A stretch of DNA of 64,000 nt from Bifidobacterium pseudolongum subsp. globosum (GTDB lineage Bacteria; Actinomycetota; Actinomycetes; Actinomycetales; Bifidobacteriaceae), in contig NZ_JGZG01000009.1 in the NCBI RefSeq assembly GCF_000741295.1, forward strand, positions 16,418 through 80,417. The letters are read 5' to 3'. The position numbers were made by a program, and so were the translations under genes. The notes below the pieces were generated by a model. The model saw nothing but the letters and a program-made list of their open reading frames with translations. It was not told the origin of the DNA and ran no database searches. Below are positions 26,155-34,722 of this stretch, in pieces; within the stretch, counting starts at the first letter, position 1, and each line of letters starts with the position of its first letter.

Positions 26155-27056
26155 GCCCGTGCCCCCTCAAGCGCGGCGGCGAGCTGCACGAACTCGTCGA
26201 TCGACAGTGTCTCGCCGCGGCGCGTGGCGTCGATGCCGGCGCGATCGTACGCTTCGGGCGGCACAATCTTCTTGAGCGCCGCGTGCAGCGTCTTGCGGCG
26301 CTGGCCGAACGCGGCGTCGACCAGGCGGAACACCGTCTCGCGGCTCACACCGGCGCGATCGGCCGGCGCAGCGCCCGCCGGGTGGCGGCGGAACAGCACA
26401 AGCGCGGAGTCTACGTTCGGCGCGGGCCAGAACACGTTGCGGCCGATTGCGCCCACGGTCTGCGCGGTGCCGTACCACGCCAGTTTGACGCTTGGGGTGC
26501 CGTAGATCTTGGTGCCGGGCTGGGCGGCTAGGCGGTCCGCCACCTCTTTCTGCACCATCACCAGGAACGTATCGAGGTTCGCAAAGCGTTCGAGCAGCGT
26601 CAGCACAATCGGCGTGGCCACGTTGTACGGCAGGTTGGCCACGAGCACAAAGCGGTCGTCGCCGTTGAAATCGGGCAGTGACTGCGGCGTGAGCGTCAAC
26701 GCGTCCGCGTTGACGACACGCAGGCGGTCCGCGGCGTTGGGCATGAATTCGGCGACCGTGCGCGGTAGGCGTTCGGCCACCGGCGGGTCGATCTCGACGG
26801 CCGTCATGCGCGCGCCGGTCTCCAGGATCGCCAGCGTGAGCGAGCCGAGGCCCGGGCCCACTTCGAGCACATGGTCGGTGGGCTGCACACCGGCCTCGCG
26901 CACGATGCGCCGCACGGTGCCCGGGTCGATCACGAAGTTCTGGCCGAACTTCTTCGTGGGGCTGATGCCGGCATCTGCGGCGATGCGGCGGATGTCGGCC
27001 GCGCCAAGCAGCCTGCCGGCGGCTTGGGCGGGAGTTGGCGATGCGGGTTCGGTCAT
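26151..27056 (-). CDS. rsmA: 16S rRNA dimethyladenosine transferase RsmA
   Basis: KsgA/RsmA methyltransferase (301 residues) that dimethylates A1518 and A1519 of 16S rRNA. It has KKFGQNFVIDPGTVRRIV near residue 36, the SAM loop LEVGPGLGSLTLAIL near 64 and the catalytic NLPYNVATPI near 139. It lies between the Rpf-like gene and ispE on the same strand, an order (rpf-rsmA-ispE) that recurs in actinobacteria. Confidence 0.95.
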   Translation of the reverse strand: MTEPASPTPAQAAGRLLGAADIRRIAADAGISPTKKFGQNFVIDPGTVRRIVREAGVQPTDHVLEVGPGLGSLTLAILETGARMTAVEIDPPVAERLPRTVAEFMPNAADRLRVVNADALTLTPQSLPDFNGDDRFVLVANLPYNVATPIVLTLLERFANLDTFLVMVQKEVADRLAAQPGTKIYGTPSVKLAWYGTAQTVGAIGRNVFWPAPNVDSALVLFRRHPAGAAPADRAGVSRETVFRLVDAAFGQRRKTLHAALKKIVPPEAYDRAGIDATRRGETLSIDEFVQLAAALEGARA

Positions 27057-27104
27057 GGTCGGTCCTTGTGGTGGGTCTGTGGGTGTGCGGGGCGGGCGGC
27101 GGTT

Positions 27105-28589
27105 CTAGTACCAGCCGTAGTGTTCCGAGTGTTCCCAGGCCTTGTTGGGTGAGCCGTAGCGGCCGGCGATGTAGCTCAGGCCCCAATCGATCTGCGCGGC
27201 GGCGTCATCGCGGTAATTGGCGCCGAACGCGGCCATTTTGCTCGGCGGCAGCGACTGCGGAATGCCGTATGCGCCCGACCACGGGTTCTCCGCGTTCCAA
27301 CGCCAGCCTGATTCGCGGTTCCACAGGTTCACCAGATTCTGCCAATTCTTGCCGGTCCAGCCGTATTGCGCGGCGGCGCCGGCGGCGTATGCCTGCGCGG
27401 CGGCGGCCGTCGGCCGGTACAGGCGGCTTCCTGCGGCCGGATTCGACGGTTGCTGGGTTGGTTGCTGTGTCGGCTGTTGGGTCGGCATCGGTTTCTGCGT
27501 CGGGGTCTGGGTCGGGGCTTGCGTTGGCTGCTGCGTTGGCTCGCTTGTGCTCGGTTCCGGATCCGGTTCGGGCGTCTGCGTCTCGCTCGGCTCGGGGCTG
27601 CTTGTGCCCGCTGTGGGGTCGCCTGTGCTGTCGTCCGTGGCGTTGCCATCGTCACCGCTGTTGTCATCCACGGCGCCGTCATCGGCGTCATCGCCGGCGT
27701 TGGCGCCGGTGTCCGCGTCGTCGTCGGTCTTTGCGGGGGCCTCAGGCCCGACCGCGATCACCTCGTCGAGCGCGACCTTCGTCACCGTCTCGTCGGTCTG
27801 TTCGCGCGTCTGCGCCTTGCCGTCCACATACGTCACACGGTAGGTGATTCTCTTCTCGCCGTTCACGCCCGCCTGCTCCACGCGCGTCTCGCCCGGCGCG
27901 AGCGAGGCGTCGGTCACGAGGCGCGTGACGTACGGGATCGATTCGGTCGCGGTCTCGTCGCCGTAGGTCACGCGTTCCACGCGCAGGACCGTTTTACCGC
28001 CGTCTTTTTCGACGCTCACGCGGTCGTCCTTGCCCAGCACGATGCTCTTGGAATCCAGGATCGACGCGGCGGGCAGTTTGCCGTTCGGAGCCACCGAGGT
28101 CTTGCCGTCGGCCACCACGGTCACCGGGCCGTCCGCGTTGACTACGAACCCGCCGGTGAGTTGGTTGTAGACGTTCCTGATGTCCACGCGCACGCGTGAG
28201 GCGGCCACCTCGTTCTGTTCGAAGAAGCTCAGCAGTTGTTCGGCGCTGTCGGCCACGGTCCAGAAGGGCACTTCCTGGCCATCGATGCTGATGGTGGTCT
28301 GGTAGGCGCTTTTCACCGTGACCACATCATGGTTGGTCAACGCGCCGGCGGATGTGGATTGCACCAGGTCGTGCGTCTTGACGTCCACGCCCTGCTCGCG
28401 CAGCAGGCCGGTCACTGTGGTGGCGTAGGTCGTCACATGCCGTGTCTCGCCGTTCACGCTCAAGGCCACGGCCTTGCGTGTGGTGCACAGGAAGAACGTG
28501 GCGCACAACGCGAACGTGGCAAGCGCGCAGATCACCACGCGGAGCCGCCGCAGGGCAGTGAATCGTTGCGGAGTCCATCGTCTGGCCAT
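27105..28589 (-). CDS. Rpf-like secreted protein: DUF348 repeats, G5 domain, transglycosylase domain
   Basis: A 494-residue cell-wall protein. It has an N-terminal membrane/signal segment (VVICALATFALCATFFLCTT), two or three DUF348 modules (ALSVNGETRHVTTYATTVTG, ISIDGQEVPFWTVADSAEQL), and a G5 domain (about 235-315). Next comes a long Asp/Ser/Thr/Pro/Gln-rich linker (about 325-420) and a C-terminal lysozyme-like domain (NLVNLWNRESGWRWN, GAYGIPQSLP, QIDWGLSYIAGRYG). It is probably a peptidoglycan lytic enzyme of the resuscitation-promoting type. The ATG at 28589 follows AAGGGGGAACC; the open frame extends 31 residues upstream without support. Confidence 0.9.
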   Translation of the reverse strand: MARRWTPQRFTALRRLRVVICALATFALCATFFLCTTRKAVALSVNGETRHVTTYATTVTGLLREQGVDVKTHDLVQSTSAGALTNHDVVTVKSAYQTTISIDGQEVPFWTVADSAEQLLSFFEQNEVAASRVRVDIRNVYNQLTGGFVVNADGPVTVVADGKTSVAPNGKLPAASILDSKSIVLGKDDRVSVEKDGGKTVLRVERVTYGDETATESIPYVTRLVTDASLAPGETRVEQAGVNGEKRITYRVTYVDGKAQTREQTDETVTKVALDEVIAVGPEAPAKTDDDADTGANAGDDADDGAVDDNSGDDGNATDDSTGDPTAGTSSPEPSETQTPEPDPEPSTSEPTQQPTQAPTQTPTQKPMPTQQPTQQPTQQPSNPAAGSRLYRPTAAAAQAYAAGAAAQYGWTGKNWQNLVNLWNRESGWRWNAENPWSGAYGIPQSLPPSKMAAFGANYRDDAAAQIDWGLSYIAGRYGSPNKAWEHSEHYGWY

Positions 28590-28630
28590 GGTTCCCCCTT
28601 GGGTTGTGTGAACAAAACAGCTGTCCTTAG

Positions 28631-28636
28631 ATTGTA
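28631..28636 (-). promoter_or_regulatory. Candidate -10 of the Rpf-like gene
   Basis: TACAAT on the minus strand, about 42 bases upstream of the ATG at 28589. No strong -35 at standard spacing. Confidence 0.35.
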
Positions 28637-28828
28637 CGCAGGCGCTGCGCCAACCCACCGCCCGTCTCATCGGCCTGTCCACGCCCGGTCAGCGGCTCGT
28701 CCGAAATCCTGAGTCGGCAATAATTCTTAAGGGTCGTCATCCAGGGGTGGCAGTGATTTTGGGACAGTTAGATATGTAGATATAACGGCTGTCCACAATC
28801 ATTTGGCGGGGTAAGAAAAGAAGGGGGT

Positions 28829-28952
28829 GGGGGCGGAGAGAGAAGGGGATGTTCTCGCCCCCGGCGGGAGGAAGCTGGTTGGGGGGATGCTTCTCCCGCA
28901 CCAGAAGGCTTAAGTTGGGGGAGCCCTCTGGATTTACTTACTCAGAGGTAAG
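28829..28952 (-). other. Four tandem hairpins between tRNA-Thr and the Rpf-like gene
   Basis: The region 28590-29025 has no gene. It contains four successive stems: 28937-28941/28948-28952 (5 bp), 28901-28909/28923-28931 (9 bp), 28864-28875/28889-28899 (11 bp with one bulge) and 28829-28835/28856-28862 (7 bp, extended inside by GAGAA/TTCTC). In the second stem the only non-Watson-Crick pair is G-U if the minus strand is the RNA and A-C if the plus strand is. It may be a structured leader of the Rpf-like gene or a processing/termination array after tRNA-Thr. Confidence 0.5.
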
Positions 28953-29025
28953 AATCATATTGCTGTTGAATTATCAACCATGCACGGCAAATAGTGTACA
29001 CGGAGAATCGAGTCAACGCAAATCG

Positions 29026-29099
29026 AGCCTCCTGTCGGGATCGAACCGACGACCTGCCGCTTACAAGGCGGCCGCTCTGGCCATCTGAGCTAAGGAGGC
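29026..29099 (-). tRNA. tRNA-Thr (anticodon TGT)
   Basis: A cloverleaf is readable on the minus strand: acceptor GCCTCCT/AGGAGGC, D-stem GCTC/GAGC, anticodon stem GCCGC/GCGGC with loop CTTGTAA, and T-stem GTCGG/CCGAC around TTCGATC. The anticodon UGU decodes ACA. The 3' CCA is not encoded, so the CCA-adding enzyme would supply it. Confidence 0.96.
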
Positions 29100-29171
29100 A
29101 TTGGACTTCGCCGCTCACGTCTGTTGCACACAGACGAAAGAACAGCATAGCAGCTTATGTGGAACGGTCAA

Positions 29172-29211
29172 GGCGAACCGCGGAAAACCCGCGCGTTTTC
29201 CGCGGTTCGCC
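29172..29211. terminator. Strong hairpin downstream of the DsbA-like gene
   Basis: Perfect 17-bp stem: GGCGAACCGCGGAAAAC (29172-29188) pairs with 29195-29211, with a 6-nt loop. It follows the stop of the DsbA-like gene (minus strand) and precedes tRNA-Thr. Confidence 0.65.
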
Positions 29212-29224
29212 GTCCGTGGCCATG

Positions 29225-30184
29225 CTATTCGGCGATCGGTTTGCCTTCGGCGCCGATTGACGGCAGGTCGCCTTCTACGCCCACCTGGTCGGGCTTGAGG
29301 CCGATCGCATCGAGCAGCGCGTCGAACATCGTGCCGCCGCTCGCCGAGTTCATGTCCCAGCGGTAGCCGTTGATTGTCACGGTCGGCGTGGACATCTGCC
29401 CTTCGGAGTTCTGCAGGTTCTCCTGGTGAGGCGTGTAGCCGAACACCGCGTTGAGCCAGTCGTCATAGCTGCGTGTGGCGGCCTTGCCGGCCACTTCCTC
29501 GGGCACGCCGGCGTTGGTGAGCTGTTCCTTGATCTGCTCGTCGCTCACCGGCACATACGCGCTGCCCTCCTGCGGCTGGAAGCCTTCGGCGTACAGGTTC
29601 TGCACGGCGTGCAGCAGGTGGTCCGGGTTGCTGTCGTGGTCGCTCACGTACAGGATCGCGTTCGCCGCACGCGACGAGTAGTCGTCGGTCGAGAAGCGGT
29701 CCATGAACGCCATGAAGTGCAGGTCGAGGTTGATCTGCCCGGCGTCCACGAGCTTCGTCAGGTTGGCGTCGAGCTGGCGGTTCACGCTGCCGCAGCCCGG
29801 GCAGATGAAGTCCATGTAGATGCCGATCGTCGGCACGTTCTCCACGGCCTTGCCGTAGCCGTCCTTCGAGATGAGGATGCCGCCTTCGTCATCGGCGTTG
29901 GTGGGGCGCGAATCGAGCGTCTTGAGCTGCTCGTGCGCCTGCTCGACCGTCAGGTCGGTGCCTGACGATTCGCCGCCCGACGCCTGTGGGTGCAGGCTGC
30001 GGTAGACCGCCACGCCCGCTACCGCGAGCAGGACGACCACGACGGCGATCACAATGACGCCGATGATCGTCTGCTGTTTGCGTTCCTTTGCCTGCTGTTC
30101 GGCGCGCGCCTGCGCCTTCGCCCGCTGTTCGGCGCGGCGCTCGGCGTGCGTCTGCCTGTGCGGCTCCTGCGATTTCTGTGCCAT
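29225..30184 (-). CDS. DsbA-like thioredoxin-fold membrane protein
   Basis: A 319-residue protein. The N-terminus is a charged, Gln/Ala/Arg-rich helix (about 10-40), then one membrane helix (IIGVIVIAVVVVLLAVAGVAV, about 41-61). The extracellular DsbA-type thioredoxin fold has the CPGC redox motif near residue 129 (YMDFICPGCGSVNRQL) and a cis-Pro region at MSTPTVTING. It likely handles disulfide exchange in secreted proteins; no DsbB/VKOR partner is visible in the window. Confidence 0.85.
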   Translation of the reverse strand: MAQKSQEPHRQTHAERRAEQRAKAQARAEQQAKERKQQTIIGVIVIAVVVVLLAVAGVAVYRSLHPQASGGESSGTDLTVEQAHEQLKTLDSRPTNADDEGGILISKDGYGKAVENVPTIGIYMDFICPGCGSVNRQLDANLTKLVDAGQINLDLHFMAFMDRFSTDDYSSRAANAILYVSDHDSNPDHLLHAVQNLYAEGFQPQEGSAYVPVSDEQIKEQLTNAGVPEEVAGKAATRSYDDWLNAVFGYTPHQENLQNSEGQMSTPTVTINGYRWDMNSASGGTMFDALLDAIGLKPDQVGVEGDLPSIGAEGKPIAE

Positions 30185-30268
30185 CGGGTTCCTTTCCTAA
30201 ATCCTGTTAGGCAGTGTATGCGCCCGCCGGGTCATTGGCACCCGCATGGGCGAACATTCACGCAATGC

Positions 30269-32206
30269 TCACCATGTGGGCAAGGGGAACCAGTCCATCA
30301 CCGGCGCCACCTCGAGATTGACGGCCGCGGCGAGCACGCACGCCACCGTCACGGCGAGCCAGACGAACTGGCGGTGATTTGCGCGCGCGGACCCCGTCAA
30401 TGTGCTGTTCTGGCGCCGCGTCAGGCCGATCGCCCAGCCGGCTCCCAGCCGCAGCTGCTGCGACTTCGGGCCGAGCGCGCACGCGAGCCACGACACCGCC
30501 ATCACCGCCGCTGCCGCCGCGCCCGCCGCCGACTGCGGCACGTCGTAGGGCACTGGCACCTGCACGGTCCAATCCCACAGCGCCACCGCGATGTCGGTGG
30601 TTGGCAGACCGGCGCCGACTGTGGCGAGGGCGAGCATGAGCGCATAGACGAGCCACATCGCCAGCATGCGCGGCAGGGCGAACGCGGCCGCTTTGAGCGC
30701 GTGCCACGGCAAGGTCAGGACGCGCAACGCGCCGTCCGATGTGCGCGTCTGGCCCGCGCGGCGCAGCACGCGCATGGTCTGGGCGCTCGCGTCGAGGCCG
30801 AAGGCGATGAGCAGCCACATGAGCATCGACGCGGCGATCAATGCGATGAGCGGCATCGACGCCGCGCACAGCGCGAGTGGCACCGCGAGCGCCGCGCATG
30901 CGAGCCTCCCGCGCGCGGTGAGACGCGGGCGCGGGTCGACGAACGCGGCGGCCAGTGGGTCGGGCTGCGCGGCCGGAAGCGGTTGCGCGGGGGCCGCCGT
31001 CGCGGGCGCAACCGCCGCGTTCGCCGCATCATATTGTGGCTGTAACCGCTGCAACGGCTGCGCGGGTGGCAGTGGTGGCGCGAAGACCTGGGTGCGCTCC
31101 TCGGGCTGCTCCTGCGGCAGGGCCTGCGTGGCCGCTTCGGCCGGTTGTGCAGATGGTGCAGGCACCGCGACCGTCGGCACAGGATCCTCGATTTCGCCTT
31201 GCGCCGGCGCGGATGCGTGCAGCTCGGCCGGATCGTAGCTGATCATCGCCGTCGGCATCGATTGCGCGCGCCACAGGCGGCGCGGATTGTCTACATACTG
31301 GTTTTTCCTCAGCGCCGCTCCGCTCATGGGAGCGGGGGAATCAAAAGGGGGCATCGGCTCCGGTGTCTGCCATGCGTCCGCTTGGATGGCCTCGAGCAGT
31401 TGCGCCGGCGTGCACCGCTGGCGCGGATTCGGGTCGAGCGCCGCGCGGAACGCCTGCAATGTGCGCGGGGGCAGCCCCTGCAGGTTCGCGTTGCCGGCGG
31501 CCTCGCGCTGCAGCACCGCCATCATCGGCTGCGTGCCGAACACTGGCGCGCCCGTTGCGGCGAATGCGAGCACGGACGCCGTGGACCACCAGTCGGTCGC
31601 GTCGTTCGCCTCGGTGCCTTCGATGATCTCCGGGGCGATGAACCCTGGCGTGCCCATCACGAGGCCTGTGCTCGTCACGTGGCTTTCGCCTTCGCCCATC
31701 GCGATGCCGAAGTCGACGAGCACCGGCCCCGTCACCGAGATCATCACATTGGTCGGTTTGATGTCGCGGTGCACAATGCCCGCCGCATGCACCGCGCGCA
31801 CGGCGTCGATCAGTTTCGAGGCGAGCCGCTCGAGGTCCTCGCCCACATACCGGCCATTCTGCATCACGTCTTCGCGCAGGTTCTTGCCTTCGATCAGTTC
31901 GGTCACGATGAACGCGAGCGCGTCGTCGATCTCCATGTCGACGATGCTGCACACCCCCGGGTCCTTGATGCGTTTGAGTGCCATCGCCTCGCGGCGCAGG
32001 CGCTCGCGGGCGGTGGCCTGCGCGCGTTGCGAGGCGGTGTCTTCGTCGTCGAGCGAGTCGCGCAGGATCTTCATCGCGTAGTTCGTGCCGCCGCCGTCCA
32101 CAACGCGCCACACCGATCCCATCGCGCCCCTGCCGAGGCGTGAGACGAGCGTGTATCCACCGACGATGTCGCCGGGCTCCAGATTCAACGCGTGCAAATC
32201 ACTCAT
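30269..32206 (-). CDS. Serine/threonine protein kinase with C-terminal membrane domain
   Basis: A 645-residue Hanks-type kinase. The Gly loop LGRGAMGSVWRV lies near residue 20, the catalytic loop HRDIKPTNV near 145, DFGIAMGEG near 165 and MGTPGFIAPEI near 185, so all active-site residues are present. A Pro/Ala/Gln-rich linker leads to a C-terminal region with several hydrophobic segments (about 440-640) instead of PASTA repeats. A kinase of this class could phosphorylate the MurJ pseudokinase, by analogy with mycobacterial PknB, but nothing here shows that. Confidence 0.88.
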   Translation of the reverse strand: MSDLHALNLEPGDIVGGYTLVSRLGRGAMGSVWRVVDGGGTNYAMKILRDSLDDEDTASQRAQATARERLRREAMALKRIKDPGVCSIVDMEIDDALAFIVTELIEGKNLREDVMQNGRYVGEDLERLASKLIDAVRAVHAAGIVHRDIKPTNVMISVTGPVLVDFGIAMGEGESHVTSTGLVMGTPGFIAPEIIEGTEANDATDWWSTASVLAFAATGAPVFGTQPMMAVLQREAAGNANLQGLPPRTLQAFRAALDPNPRQRCTPAQLLEAIQADAWQTPEPMPPFDSPAPMSGAALRKNQYVDNPRRLWRAQSMPTAMISYDPAELHASAPAQGEIEDPVPTVAVPAPSAQPAEAATQALPQEQPEERTQVFAPPLPPAQPLQRLQPQYDAANAAVAPATAAPAQPLPAAQPDPLAAAFVDPRPRLTARGRLACAALAVPLALCAASMPLIALIAASMLMWLLIAFGLDASAQTMRVLRRAGQTRTSDGALRVLTLPWHALKAAAFALPRMLAMWLVYALMLALATVGAGLPTTDIAVALWDWTVQVPVPYDVPQSAAGAAAAAVMAVSWLACALGPKSQQLRLGAGWAIGLTRRQNSTLTGSARANHRQFVWLAVTVACVLAAAVNLEVAPVMDWFPLPTW

Positions 32207-32260
32207 AATGTTCTATCGTACGATTTGCGCGCACAATTGCGCGGATTGTTCACGGTGCGT

Positions 32261-33163
32261 TCACTGATCCTGGTCTGTGGCGGTGTTCGTGGCCGTGCCT
32301 GCGCTGGCCTGCGGTGGCGTTGGGGTGTCGAGCGAGGGGTCGAGTTCGTCGAGCGGCGTGGTGCGCACCGGCAAAAGGCCGTCGTGGTGCGTCAGCTTGT
32401 GGATGTGGTGTTTCTTCGTGGTGATGCGGTGCGTGCGCTTGAGCTCGGCGTTGAGCTGGCTCACCGAGTCTGCCAGACGCAGCATTTCGGCGCGTATGAG
32501 GCGCATCTCCGCGCCGTTGAGCGACGACGAGGATGTGGAATCGTCGTTTGGTTTCTTCGTCACGTTGACTTGGTCGATGATCCACGACGAGATCATGGCG
32601 CTCACGATACCGATGAGGGCGATGCCGGTGAGCATCAGCCCCACGGCCACGATTTTGCCGGTGTCGGTCACGGGGTAGACGTCGCCGTAGCCCACTGTCG
32701 TCACCGTCACGAACGCCCACCACAGCGAAAGCGGGAACGTCGTGATCGTGGCGTTCGGCGCTAGGTGCTCGGCGGAGTATTCGGCGAGCGCGCCCACATA
32801 GATGAGCATGAGGATGGCGCTCGAGGCGTAGAGCGTGATGCGCCCGCGGGTCATGGCGCCGGCGCTGCGATTGAAGATGTGCAGCATCGGGATCAGGCGC
32901 AGCATGCGCAGCGGGCGGAATATCGGCAGCGCGAGCGTGAGCAGCAGCAGGATGTTCCTGCGGAACCACAGCCATTTGTCCTGCGCTAGGAACAGCTTCA
33001 CCAGATAGTCGATGCCGTATACGGCCCACACCGTGTTGATCGCGATGAGGCAGCCCTGCTGATGGGTCTGTGCGAGGATCTGCCATGAGTATGCGAACAG
33101 GAACACCGCCGACAGGATGAACAGCGGTATGTTCGTGATCCGTTCCCATTCCTCAAGAGTCAT
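32261..33163 (-). CDS. Voltage-gated-like potassium channel
   Basis: Ion channel of about 300 residues with the K+ selectivity filter TVGYGD near residue 156 (SLWWAFVTVTTVGYGDVYPVTDTGKI). Multiple hydrophobic segments precede it, including an S4-like Arg-spaced stretch (IFRPLRMLRLIPMLHIFNR). The C-terminal tail is cytosolic and Thr/Lys-rich. The start at 33163 (MTLEEWERI) begins just before the first membrane helix; the frame is open further upstream without support. Confidence 0.85.
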   Translation of the reverse strand: MTLEEWERITNIPLFILSAVFLFAYSWQILAQTHQQGCLIAINTVWAVYGIDYLVKLFLAQDKWLWFRRNILLLLTLALPIFRPLRMLRLIPMLHIFNRSAGAMTRGRITLYASSAILMLIYVGALAEYSAEHLAPNATITTFPLSLWWAFVTVTTVGYGDVYPVTDTGKIVAVGLMLTGIALIGIVSAMISSWIIDQVNVTKKPNDDSTSSSSLNGAEMRLIRAEMLRLADSVSQLNAELKRTHRITTKKHHIHKLTHHDGLLPVRTTPLDELDPSLDTPTPPQASAGTATNTATDQDQ

Positions 33164-33216
33164 ACTGTCGATTGTACGGGTGAACAGGGGCGCGGGCGGG
33201 CGAAACTCCGGGGCGA

Positions 33217-33244
33217 TTGACAAGTTCGGCCCCTCGTGTAAACT
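33217..33244 (+). promoter_or_regulatory. Candidate promoter of the sugar ABC ATPase gene
   Basis: Perfect TTGACA (33217-33222), 16-bp spacer, TAAACT (33239-33244), 174 bp before the ATPase start. Confidence 0.5.
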
Positions 33245-33418
33245 GAGCCAGCAGCTCGTCATGGTAATTCATGATGGACATGGAGAATCCATGATGGGCG
33301 AACGTAGAAGTTTGTTGCCGCGTCGATGTCGACGGCTGCAGATGGAAACACCACAATACAAGTAGTCCCCTCACAACGGATCGTTCGGCACGTACCTGCC
33401 GATGAAAGGATGAACAAA

Positions 33419-34549
33419 ATGGCAGAAGTCATTTTCGATCATGTCACGCGTATCTACCCGGGCAACGACAAGCCGTCGGTGGATGACCTGAATCTTGATA
33501 TCAAGGATGGCGAGTTCCTCGTGCTCGTCGGTCCTTCCGGCTGCGGCAAGTCGACCACGCTCCGCATGCTCGCGGGCCTCGAAGAGGTCAACAAGGGCCG
33601 CATCCTCATCGGTGGCAAGGACGTCACCACGATGCAGCCGAAGGATCGCGACATCGCCATGGTGTTCCAGAACTATGCGCTGTACCCGCACATGACCGTC
33701 GCCGACAACATGGGCTTCGCCCTGAAGATCGCCGGCACCCCGAAGGAAGAGATCCGCAAGCGCGTCGAGAAGGCCGCTGAGATCCTCGACCTCACCGAGT
33801 TCCTCGACCGCAAGCCGAAGGCCCTCTCCGGTGGCCAGCGCCAGCGCGTGGCCATGGGCCGTGCAATCGTGCGTGAGCCGAAGGTCTTCCTCATGGATGA
33901 GCCGCTGTCGAACCTTGACGCGAAACTCCGTGTGCAGACCCGTACCCAGATCGCAGCCCTGCAGCGCCAGCTGGGCGTCACGACCCTGTACGTGACCCAC
34001 GACCAGACTGAGGCCCTGACGATGGGCGACCGCATCGCCGTCATCAAGCTCGGCATCCTGCAGCAGGTCGGCGCCCCGACCGAGCTGTACGACCGCCCGG
34101 CGAACGTCTTCGTCGCAGGCTTCATCGGCTCGCCGTCCATGAACCTCAACACCCACCCGGTGGTGAACGGCAAGGCTCAGATCGGCGCCGACACCATGGA
34201 CCTGCCGAAGGAAGCCCTCGACAAGCTGACCCCGGAAGACAACAACGAAATCGTCGTCGGCTTCCGTCCGGAAGACGCATCCCTGGCCGCGCCGGATGAG
34301 GCGAACGCCTTCTCGCTCAAGGTCGTGAACGTCGAAGACCTCGGCTCCGACGGCTACATCTACGGCAACATCATCACCGACGACTCGGTGGCCGCCGAGC
34401 AGACCTCGATGATGTCCGACCAGAACAAGCTGACCACGATCCGCGTCAACCCGCGCGTGCTGCCGAAAGTCGGCGACATCGTCAAGATCAAGGTCAACCC
34501 GGCCAAGATGCACCTGTTCGCTCCTTCTACAGAGCTGCGTCTAAACTAG
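33419..34549 (+). CDS. msmK: Multiple-sugar ABC transporter ATP-binding protein, MsmK/UgpC type
   Basis: ABC ATPase of 376 residues. Walker A GPSGCGKST lies near residue 38, the signature LSGGQRQRVAMGRAIVREP near 136, Walker B VFLMDEPLSNLD near 158, and a C-terminal regulatory (TOBE) domain includes FRPEDA. No permease or binding-protein gene is adjacent, the usual state for MsmK-type ATPases that serve several carbohydrate importers. The ABC genes at 50.1-53.3 kb lack an ATPase and are a likely client. Codon use is strongly biased to preferred codons, suggesting high expression. I take the ATG at 33419 (MAEVIFDHV), with AAAGGA eight bases upstream. Confidence 0.92.
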   Translation: MAEVIFDHVTRIYPGNDKPSVDDLNLDIKDGEFLVLVGPSGCGKSTTLRMLAGLEEVNKGRILIGGKDVTTMQPKDRDIAMVFQNYALYPHMTVADNMGFALKIAGTPKEEIRKRVEKAAEILDLTEFLDRKPKALSGGQRQRVAMGRAIVREPKVFLMDEPLSNLDAKLRVQTRTQIAALQRQLGVTTLYVTHDQTEALTMGDRIAVIKLGILQQVGAPTELYDRPANVFVAGFIGSPSMNLNTHPVVNGKAQIGADTMDLPKEALDKLTPEDNNEIVVGFRPEDASLAAPDEANAFSLKVVNVEDLGSDGYIYGNIITDDSVAAEQTSMMSDQNKLTTIRVNPRVLPKVGDIVKIKVNPAKMHLFAPSTELRLN

Positions 34550-34551
34550 TC

Positions 34552-34578
34552 TTGGCGGGGATTGCTGTGCCCCGCCAA
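34552..34578 (+). terminator. Hairpin after msmK
   Basis: Perfect 9-bp stem TTGGCGGGG (34552-34560) and CCCCGCCAA (34570-34578) with a 9-nt loop, right after the msmK stop. Confidence 0.6.
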
Positions 34579-34624
34579 TGAACAACACAAGGTCCTTTCT
34601 CTCTCTTGTCACCTTGTGACCGAG

Positions 34625-34655
34625 CCCCGCGTTGCAGCGGGGTTTCGGCGTTTTA
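34625..34655 (+). terminator. Second terminator after msmK
   Basis: CCCCGC (34625-34630), 6-nt loop, GCGGGG (34637-34642), followed by TTTCGGCGTTTT. A typical intrinsic terminator shape. Confidence 0.6.
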
Positions 34656-34722
34656 TGGGACCAAGGACCGAGTGGTGCGTGGCGCGTGCGCGCCGCACAC
34701 ATAGTGAGGTAGAGTAGCGACT

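Noticed and set aside
28590..29025. c-di-AMP (ydaO) riboswitch upstream of the Rpf-like gene
   Set aside because: Considered because such riboswitches control rpf in other actinobacteria, but I could not find the conserved ydaO core on either strand. Kept only as an unclassified structured region.
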